From Nitrospirales bacterium (GTDB lineage: Bacteria; Nitrospirota; Nitrospiria; Nitrospirales; UBA8639): a stretch of 64,000 nucleotides of DNA. Both the position numbers and the translations under genes were made by a program. Shown in pieces: positions 58,646 through 64,000 of this stretch (the first letter of the stretch is position 1; each line of letters begins with the position of its first letter). Under the pieces are notes generated by a model that made no database searches, was not told the origin of the DNA, and worked only from the letters and a program-made list of their open reading frames with translations. The stretch is taken from the NCBI GenBank assembly GCA_021604145.1, contig BQIX01000001.1:296343-360342 (forward strand). The letters run 5' to 3'.

Positions 58646-60166
58646 ATGAATCCCTGTGCCTTCCGTCCCTCATGCCGTCCCCATCCTCATCTCTATGAAA
58701 TCAATACCTGGGTCTGGTTGAAGGAGCTCTCACGAAAAGAAAAAAGAATGATTCGTCTTGGTGATGTGCCAGATCAAGAATGGGATGACCTTCAGAGCAA
58801 AGGGTTTGATTACATTTGGTTGATGGGTATTTGGGAGCGAAGTCCTCACAGTCGATCAATTGCACGGAGTGACCCAGGATTACAGAAAGAGTATGAACAA
58901 GCCTTACCAGACTGGACAGCCAAGGATGTTGTCGGGTCACCATATGCCATTCGTGCGTATCGTCCAGATCCAGAACTTGGCACGTGGGATCAGCTCGATC
59001 GTGTCTTGGAGAAACTTCATCAACGAGGCATGCAGCTCATTCTCGATTTTGTGCCAAACCATACGGCTGTGGATCATGAGTGGATCCAATTGCATCCAGA
59101 ATACTACATTCAAGGAACCGCGAAAAACCTTGAGGCCCCTCCAGACGAATTCTTTACAATACATGTTAACGGGAGGGCTCTGAATCTCGCTCATGGAAAA
59201 GATCCCTACTTCCCGGCTTGGACGGATACGGCTCAGTTGAATTATTTTCAAGAAGCCACTCGTACGGCCTTAATTGAAGAACTGAAAACAATCGCTCAGC
59301 ACTGTGATGGAGTTCGATGTGACATGGCGATGCTGGTGCTGAATGAAGTGTTTCAGAAGACATGGGGTGATTTTCTAGGAATAGAAGGCACTCCTGCTAT
59401 CGAATTCTGGACAGAAGCCATCACCGCGGTGTCTGATTTGGTCTGGATGGCTGAAGTGTATTGGGATCTTGAATGGGATTTACAACAGCTGGGATTCCAT
59501 TTCACGTATGACAAGAGATTGTACGATCGACTGTGCCATTTGGCTTCCGATGAGATCCTTGCTCATCTCAACGCTGATGTGAACTATCAACAACACCTTG
59601 TTCGATTCTTAGAAAATCATGATGAACCAAGAAGTGCGTCGATGTTTGGCAATGTTCGTCTTCCTGCCGCTGCTACGCTCACGGCAACCTTACCTGGTAT
59701 GCGCTTTTATCATCAGGGCCAGCTTGAAGGGAAGAAAATTCGGTTGCCGGTTCAACTCGCACGAATGAAAGAAGAACTTCTCGATCATGAAATAATGGAC
59801 CTGTATGGTCATTTGCTTCAAATTACCAATGAGAGGATCTTTCACGAAGGTCAATGGCGACTCCTTACGATGCATTCGGCAAGTGATTCTTCCTATACAA
59901 ACCTCATTGGGTATCTGTGGGAACTTCACACGTCACAAAAGATTGTCGCCGTAAATTTTGGAGCAATTGAATCACAAGGCTTTCTTGATCTCTTTGACGG
60001 CAGAGAAGCTGAAGATGGTTTTCCCTCAATCTTTTCGTATCGTGACCAATTGACTGGACACGAATACGCATTCAATTATGAAGACGTCGTTGGCCGTGGA
60101 CTGTATATTCGCCTGAAGCCTTTTGATGCTCATATCTTCTCAGTCTCTGCTCAGGAGCCCCATTAG
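58646..60166 (+). CDS. GH13 alpha-amylase-family enzyme
   Basis: This 506-residue protein has an alpha-amylase barrel. Conserved regions are LILDFVPNHTAVDHEW (region I), CDGVRCDMAMLVL with the nucleophile Asp (II), WMAEVYWDLEWDLQQLG with the acid Glu (III) and LENHDEPRSASM (IV). No signal peptide is seen, so it acts in the cytoplasm on glycogen, limit dextrin or maltodextrin. The start sits 4 bases after glgP, so the pair degrades stored glucan. It is distantly similar to trehalose- or amylosucrase-like GH13 enzymes; the exact specificity is unclear. Confidence 0.88.
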   Translation: MNPCAFRPSCRPHPHLYEINTWVWLKELSRKEKRMIRLGDVPDQEWDDLQSKGFDYIWLMGIWERSPHSRSIARSDPGLQKEYEQALPDWTAKDVVGSPYAIRAYRPDPELGTWDQLDRVLEKLHQRGMQLILDFVPNHTAVDHEWIQLHPEYYIQGTAKNLEAPPDEFFTIHVNGRALNLAHGKDPYFPAWTDTAQLNYFQEATRTALIEELKTIAQHCDGVRCDMAMLVLNEVFQKTWGDFLGIEGTPAIEFWTEAITAVSDLVWMAEVYWDLEWDLQQLGFHFTYDKRLYDRLCHLASDEILAHLNADVNYQQHLVRFLENHDEPRSASMFGNVRLPAAATLTATLPGMRFYHQGQLEGKKIRLPVQLARMKEELLDHEIMDLYGHLLQITNERIFHEGQWRLLTMHSASDSSYTNLIGYLWELHTSQKIVAVNFGAIESQGFLDLFDGREAEDGFPSIFSYRDQLTGHEYAFNYEDVVGRGLYIRLKPFDAHIFSVSAQEPH

Positions 60167-60179
60167 CTGTTGGGCTTTT
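60156..60179 (+). terminator. Intrinsic terminator candidate after the glgP operon
   Basis: AGCCC and GGGCT form a short stem across the GH13 stop codon, followed directly by TTTT. The loop is 11 nt. The stem is only 5 bp, so it may be weak. Confidence 0.5.
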
Positions 60180-60322
60180 AACCATGAAACGAAATATTAT
60201 GTTGCCTGTTGATCATGGACGCCTATGATTCTACTCCGTTGATGGGATCGTAGTGCGGCGATAAACTATCCTTTCGAAGGCAATCATTCATGTCGTAGGG
60301 CGGAAAAGAGGAAAGCAAGACT

Positions 60323-61270
60323 ATGAAAATTTTATTGGGTGTCGATTTTTCACGTGACTCGAAAACTGCTATTCGTTTTTTGTCAGGCATCCAGTTTCCA
60401 GCAAACTCTGAATTGTTTCTTGTGCATGTGAAAAGTGGCTATGAGGCACTACAGATTGGGCATTCGCGAGAAGTTGAAAAGAGTCTAAACACCCTTTATA
60501 AGAAAGCGATCGATCGGTCACGAAGAAATTTAGAACAAATTAAAGACAAGTTGGGCAACGCTCGATTGGACGTTCGAACCATGATGAAGGAAGGTAATGC
60601 TGGAAAAGAAATTCTTTCTGTACTTGATCAGGAACATATCGACCTTGCGGTCTTAGGAACTCGAGGTCTCTCAGGCATTCAACGTTTTCTCTTAGGAAGT
60701 GTGAGTGAGTGGATTCTTCAAGACGCTCCTTGCCCGGTTCTTGTTGTGCGTGGTTCCAGCCATTGGATACACCGAAGGATTCGAGTGTTATTCACGACGG
60801 ATGGTTCCACCGAAGCACAGGCTGCTCTTAAGTTTCTCAATGCGTTAAGATTTCCGGCTGAGTCTGAAATCATCGTTTTTCATGTGGTGGAGGGAACGGA
60901 CTATCGAATTGTACAGGATGATTTCAGAGAACTAAAAGTAGATTCTTTCGGTCAAGTGGATCTCGCGAAGGTTTCCCAAGACATTCAATCACGAAAGGAA
61001 ATAGCGGGTCGTGCACTCGTGAAGGAAGCGAAGCGAGGTCTCATAAACAGGCATAGCAACGCCGATCATATTTCGACTGGACATGCTGCTGAAGAAATTC
61101 TGAAAGCTGCACGTCGGTTCAAAACCAACCTGATCGTTATGGGCTCGCGTGGCCTGACTGGGATCAAACAAAAATTTCTTGAAAGTGTTTCTACCCGTGT
61201 TGCTCGTCACGCTCCATGTTCGGTTCTTGTGGCTCGGCAATTACCGAAAAATGCGAGGATTGGTTTATAA
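60323..61270 (+). CDS. Tandem universal stress protein
   Basis: This 315-residue protein has two UspA domains. The first has a complete nucleotide signature, GTRGLSGIQRFLLGSVS. In the second, GSRGLTGIKQKFLESVS replaces the last Gly with Glu, which should weaken ATP binding. It is closest to the copies at 19721 and 46100 in length and layout. It converges with the minus-strand USP gene that ends 45 bases away. No -24/-12 element was found directly upstream, so it may be regulated differently. Confidence 0.9.
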   Translation: MKILLGVDFSRDSKTAIRFLSGIQFPANSELFLVHVKSGYEALQIGHSREVEKSLNTLYKKAIDRSRRNLEQIKDKLGNARLDVRTMMKEGNAGKEILSVLDQEHIDLAVLGTRGLSGIQRFLLGSVSEWILQDAPCPVLVVRGSSHWIHRRIRVLFTTDGSTEAQAALKFLNALRFPAESEIIVFHVVEGTDYRIVQDDFRELKVDSFGQVDLAKVSQDIQSRKEIAGRALVKEAKRGLINRHSNADHISTGHAAEEILKAARRFKTNLIVMGSRGLTGIKQKFLESVSTRVARHAPCSVLVARQLPKNARIGL

Positions 61271-61315
61271 GATACCCTGACTGGCGCTACATTCTTTTTT
61301 TTGAGATTACATCAG

Positions 61316-62167
61316 TCATCTATCTGGGGATATGACCGGAACCGCCAGGACGGGACATCGGACACCACGAACGATTCGTTCTGTCGTGCTGCCTTGAAAA
61401 ACATCAAACAGGCCACGATGACCTTCAGTCATCATGACGATCAAGTGAGGAGAAAATTCAGCTGCCATTTCAAGAAGCTGATCAACTGGATGACCGGGGC
61501 GGGCGAACTTCTTCCACTTCCACCCTTCACGTGAGGGTAGGTGTACAGCTGGGATATGCTCCTTTTTACCCACATGAAAAATTTTCCAGTCTATCCTGCG
61601 TGCATCGAGTAAGCTGGCGAGCTCGACAGCACGATCGATAGCCAGTTGAGGAGGAAGCAACCGGGTAATAGGGATTAATATACGTTCAAGGGTTACTGTT
61701 CCGTCTTTACATGAGACACCGCCTTCTGCCAATGGTGGAACGAACAATGTCGGGCATCGGGCCTCCCTTGCCAATGGTTCGGCTAGTGGCGTATAGAGCC
61801 ATCGATTCAATCCTTCGATTTGGTGAGTGGCGAGGACCATAACATCAGGATTTTTTTGATTCAAATGTTGAACGATTGAGGAGAATATATCCGGTCCTGT
61901 CGCAATAATGCCATCCACTCGCATCCCAAGCGCATGCATGTCATCTTTAGCACAGTCTCTTGCAAGAACGTTCCAATCCGACAAGGTTTCACGTACTTTA
62001 GGGAAATAATCCCAGCTTGTGACTAGCCCCTGTTCAGCATAATGAATCACAGTCAATTCAGCCTTCGCTGCCAAAGTCAATTTTAAGGCATGGGCATATG
62101 CCATTTCGCTCGCAAACGAAAAATCAGTCGGGTGAAAAATGGTTTGAAATATCTTGGAATTTTTCAT
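61316..62167 (-). CDS. Universal stress protein, divergent tandem type
   Basis: This 283-residue protein has two USP-like domains, FQTIFHPTDFSFASEMAYAH at the start and LERILIPITRLLPPQLAIDR at the middle. Neither carries the full G-2X-G-9X-G-S/T motif; the second has TEGHRGLFDVFQGSTTE and the first THQIEGLNRWLYTPLAEP. It is therefore a different branch from the three other USPs, perhaps not ATP-binding. It follows a cytochrome c gene by 18 bases and shares its sigma-54 promoter. Confidence 0.87.
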   Translation of the reverse strand: MKNSKIFQTIFHPTDFSFASEMAYAHALKLTLAAKAELTVIHYAEQGLVTSWDYFPKVRETLSDWNVLARDCAKDDMHALGMRVDGIIATGPDIFSSIVQHLNQKNPDVMVLATHQIEGLNRWLYTPLAEPLAREARCPTLFVPPLAEGGVSCKDGTVTLERILIPITRLLPPQLAIDRAVELASLLDARRIDWKIFHVGKKEHIPAVHLPSREGWKWKKFARPGHPVDQLLEMAAEFSPHLIVMMTEGHRGLFDVFQGSTTERIVRGVRCPVLAVPVISPDR

Positions 62168-62185
62168 GATACGAGAAAAGCTTTT

Positions 62186-62548
62186 TTAAGTAATCGGATT
62201 AAAGGGAGCCATCAGACGAATGTAACTGAGCACGTCCCAGCGCTCCTGTTCGTTTAATCGGTTTGCCCATCCATGCATCGGCGAAAAGGCAACCCCAAAA
62301 GTAATCGTCGTCATCAGTTCCCAATCAGTTTTAGATCGTGACTCATCGGAATGAAAATCCGCCGGTTTCACCGTAAGGAACTTGGTGTCCGGTCCTTGCC
62401 CATCTCCATTTTTCCCATGACAATTTACACAATGATGCATATAGATAGATTTTCCTTCTTGAGGATCTCCAAACAATTCTTGCCCTATTCCTAATGAAGC
62501 CATCCCAAGCACCAGGCACAGTATAAAGATTGTCGATAGGTGTTTCAT
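62186..62548 (-). CDS. Monoheme cytochrome c
   Basis: This 120-residue protein has a signal peptide (IFILCLVLGMASLGIG) and one heme motif, HHCVNCHGKNGDGQG, around residue 40. A likely Met ligand is in AFSPMHGWANRL. The C-terminal helix includes ERWDVLSYIRLMAPF. It is cotranscribed with the divergent USP gene and preceded by an exact minus-strand -24/-12 element about 70 bases upstream. Its role is a small periplasmic electron carrier. Confidence 0.88.
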   Translation of the reverse strand: MKHLSTIFILCLVLGMASLGIGQELFGDPQEGKSIYMHHCVNCHGKNGDGQGPDTKFLTVKPADFHSDESRSKTDWELMTTITFGVAFSPMHGWANRLNEQERWDVLSYIRLMAPFNPIT

Positions 62549-62616
62549 ATTATATTCCCTTTCTTTGCATTTGCATCGATGGGCTAGTGAGCTCTGATAT
62601 TTATTAATGTATATTC

Positions 62617-62632
62617 GGCAAAAGCTGTGCCA
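62617..62632 (-). promoter_or_regulatory. Sigma-54 (-24/-12) promoter for cytochrome c/USP
   Basis: The minus strand reads TGGCACAGCTTTTGCC, an exact spacing match to RpoN promoters, about 70 bases before the cytochrome ATG. It faces away from a second -24/-12 promoter at 62844. Confidence 0.65.
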
Positions 62633-62741
62633 TTTATGTTTTTATAAATTTTTGGCGTGATATTTTTGTGTCTCAAGGCCGATTTATATCGTAAATAATA
62701 ATGTATCCCGATTTTTCCGGGATGAATCTTTGTTAAAGGAA

Positions 62742-62763
62742 CTGTTGCTTCATGTCACAACAG
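62742..62763. promoter_or_regulatory. Shared enhancer candidate CTGTTG-N10-CAACAG
   Basis: A perfect 6-bp dyad lies between two divergent -24/-12 promoters, at about 80-110 bases from each. AAACGCTCTCTGTAG, similar to blocks upstream of the 19463 and 47330 promoters, follows at 62765-62779, and another CAACAG follows it. Confidence 0.5.
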
Positions 62764-62843
62764 GAAACGCTCTCTGTAGCCTTTTTCAACAGTGGAGTAG
62801 CTATAAAATACTGTAATCCAAGTATATTCATGTTTTCTTCCGC

Positions 62844-62859
62844 TGGCATTTGACTTGCT
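62844..62859 (+). promoter_or_regulatory. Sigma-54 (-24/-12) promoter for the receiver and activator genes
   Basis: TGGCATTTGACTTGCT matches the RpoN consensus and spacing and lies about 80 bases before the TTG start at 62938. It would drive the receiver gene and probably the sigma-54 activator gene that follows, allowing feedback control. Confidence 0.65.
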
Positions 62860-62937
62860 GTCATTAATGAGAGAAGGTCGGAAATCGAGTGATATCTGAC
62901 ACTCCGTGGCTAACTGTCGGAAAGATGGAGTAGTGAC

Positions 62938-63366
62938 TTGGAAGTGAGGATTTGTCAGTCAATTACCTGTACTATACTTGTTGTCGATGACGATCCAGCA
63001 ATGAGAAGCCTGCTCGTGGATGAATTAAGTGATAACGGATGCCAGGTTACCGAGTCTTGCGATGGTCATGACGCTCTTTCTCGACTGAAGACATACTCAC
63101 CCAACCTCATCATCACTGACTTGAAAATGCCTGGAGGAGGATTTACATATCTTAAAAACGTATGCCTGCTTGTTCAAAATTGCCCTATAATCTTGATCAC
63201 GGCCTTCGGGAATTCCCAAACGAGGAAACACGCACAAGCTTGTGGAGTTGCTGCCTATTTTGATAAACCTGTTCGCGTAAACGATCTCAAGGGGGCGCTT
63301 CAACAATTTTGTCCACTCGACAAGTCTCAGACTTGTCAAAATACCGTGTTATGGGACAAGATGTGA
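62938..63366 (+). CDS. Response-regulator receiver protein
   Basis: This 142-residue receiver has the acidic pocket LVVDDDPAMRS, the phospho-acceptor Asp in IITDLKMPGGGF, the switch Thr in ILITAFGN and the Lys in YFDKPVRVNDL. No output domain is attached. The start is a TTG; an upstream ribosome-binding site is weak. It lies 21 bases before a sigma-54 activator gene and behind a -24/-12 promoter, so it probably belongs to that activator's signalling chain. It resembles the frameshifted receiver at 21017. Confidence 0.85.
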   Translation: MEVRICQSITCTILVVDDDPAMRSLLVDELSDNGCQVTESCDGHDALSRLKTYSPNLIITDLKMPGGGFTYLKNVCLLVQNCPIILITAFGNSQTRKHAQACGVAAYFDKPVRVNDLKGALQQFCPLDKSQTCQNTVLWDKM

Positions 63367-63387
63367 CAATGAAAGGAAGTGTGAACG

Positions 63388-64000
63388 ATGGCCGGATCGT
63401 TTCTGCAAATTCAGCCTGATGATGATTGTATTCTTTTCTCACGTCTAGAGGGGCTCACTCTTCTTGCGAATCACCTGCCCAAGCCAGTGGTCATCTTTGA
63501 TCCAACCTTGAAATTAGTGTATGCGAATGCGCATGCCCAGACATTAGCCTCATCCTGTCCACTTTTGAGTAATCTCTCCACCCCTGAATGCGACTCTGTA
63601 TCGAATTCAAAAGATTCCTGCACGACATGTGCAGCAAAAGAACTTTTTTTGTACGAGGAACCTCAATCTGCAACAGATGGAGAGACGGCCATTGTCGGGC
63701 AGAGTGATCCTTCTTGTCCCTTTCCCAATTCGTTCTCGGTACCAGGCGATGAAGGAAACACAGCCTGCGTGGTAATGATGGGAAAATGTCCTGAAGAGAG
63801 CACGGTGTGGAAAACACGACTGGAGGGTCTTTCAGCACTGAATGTCTCATCTATTCCAGACAAACAACTCAGTCACTCCTTGATTGGACGTAGTGCGTCA
63901 ATGCAGCGATTGGTCGAGATGATTGGGTTGATTTCAACCTCTGAGTCGACCGTATTAATAGAAGGCGAAAGTGGTACCGGAAAAGAATTAGTCGCGAAGA
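63388..64000 (+). CDS. Sigma-54-dependent transcriptional activator (partial)
   Basis: The gene begins at an ATG after GGAAGTG and runs off the window; 204 residues are visible. The first part has a PAS-like segment ([20 protein letters not shown]) with many cysteines after it ([20 protein letters not shown]), which might hold a redox centre or metal. From about residue 163, [19 protein letters not shown] leads into the Walker [13 protein letters not shown] of an AAA+ enhancer-binding domain. The Fis-type DNA-binding domain would lie outside. It is the best candidate to activate the -24/-12 promoters seen across the window. Confidence 0.88.
   Translation, partial: MAGSFLQIQPDDDCILFSRLEGLTLLANHLPKPVVIFDPTLKLVYANAHAQTLASSCPLLSNLSTPECDSVSNSKDSCTTCAAKELFLYEEPQSATDGETAIVGQSDPSCPFPNSFSVPGDEGNTACVVMMGKCPEESTVWKTRLEGLSALNVSSIPDKQLSHSLIGRSASMQRLVEMIGLISTSESTVLIEGESGTGKELVAK

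Noticed and set aside
61281-61300. T8 run between two convergent USP genes as a terminator
   Set aside because: No stem precedes the T-run on either strand.

Overview
The window looks like a chromosomal segment of a Nitrospirota-like (Nitrospira-related), Gram-negative, respiring bacterium. I infer this from many small c-type cytochromes, a quinol-type NO reductase, CBS, USP, DUF2934, PepSY and DUF1207 proteins, lipoprotein signals and a tripartite efflux system, all at moderate GC. The genus is a guess from protein style, not a search result. I see no tRNA, rRNA, CRISPR array or intact insertion sequence.

Layout. 1-1.1 kb: end of a sulfide:quinone oxidoreductase gene plus a TauE/SafE permease. 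1.4-5.5 kb (minus): CBS protein, exported helical protein, cytochrome c, receiver protein, cytochrome c'-like lipoprotein, DsrE-like protein and a zinc ribbon. 6-9.7 kb: Cu/Zn SOD lipoprotein, a decayed membrane-protein gene, DUF2934, a second CBS protein and DUF1264. 9.8-18.1 kb: cytochromes c, small soluble proteins, a PH-domain/cytochrome b/pentaheme cytochrome trio, an acyl-CoA synthetase-GNAT fusion, a ZIP transporter and another cytochrome. 18.2-22.5 kb: a gene-poor stretch with ABC-2 permease and receiver pseudogenes around one tandem USP. 22.5-30.7 kb: zinc alcohol dehydrogenase, exported protein, beta-phosphoglucomutase, GH65 phosphorylase, phosphoketolase and a transketolase relic. 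30.8-38.4 kb: a V/A-type ATPase operon in the order B-D-I-K-E-DUF2764-A with a 91-bp tandem repeat between B and D. 38.7-44.7 kb: histidine phosphatase, Gre-factor relic, glucokinase, qNOR and PepSY. 45.4-49.5 kb: USP, cytochrome, DUF1207 and a gene with an in-frame TGA. 49.6-56 kb: outer-membrane factor, HlyD adaptor, RbbA-like ABC fusion and ABC-2 permease. 56.1-60.2 kb: glycogen phosphorylase and a GH13 enzyme. 60.3-64 kb: two USPs, cytochrome c, receiver protein and the start of a sigma-54 activator.

How it may work together. The carbon genes form a path from glycogen or an alpha-linked disaccharide through glucose phosphates and phosphoketolase to acetyl-phosphate. An ADP-forming acyl-CoA synthetase-like protein, an alcohol dehydrogenase and an ion-translocating ATPase are also present. 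Together with USPs, CBS proteins, SOD, cytochromes and NO reductase this resembles a survival island for low oxygen or electron-donor limitation. Five exact -24/-12 (sigma-54) promoter matches, two close variants with matching upstream sequences and three TTGAT variants lie in intergenic DNA ahead of stress genes. A sigma-54 activator gene sits at the right edge. I therefore propose that a sigma-54 regulon connects much of the island; this rests on motif reading only.

At least seven genes are broken by frameshifts, stops or truncation. Either the region is decaying or the assembly carries small errors; read data would tell.
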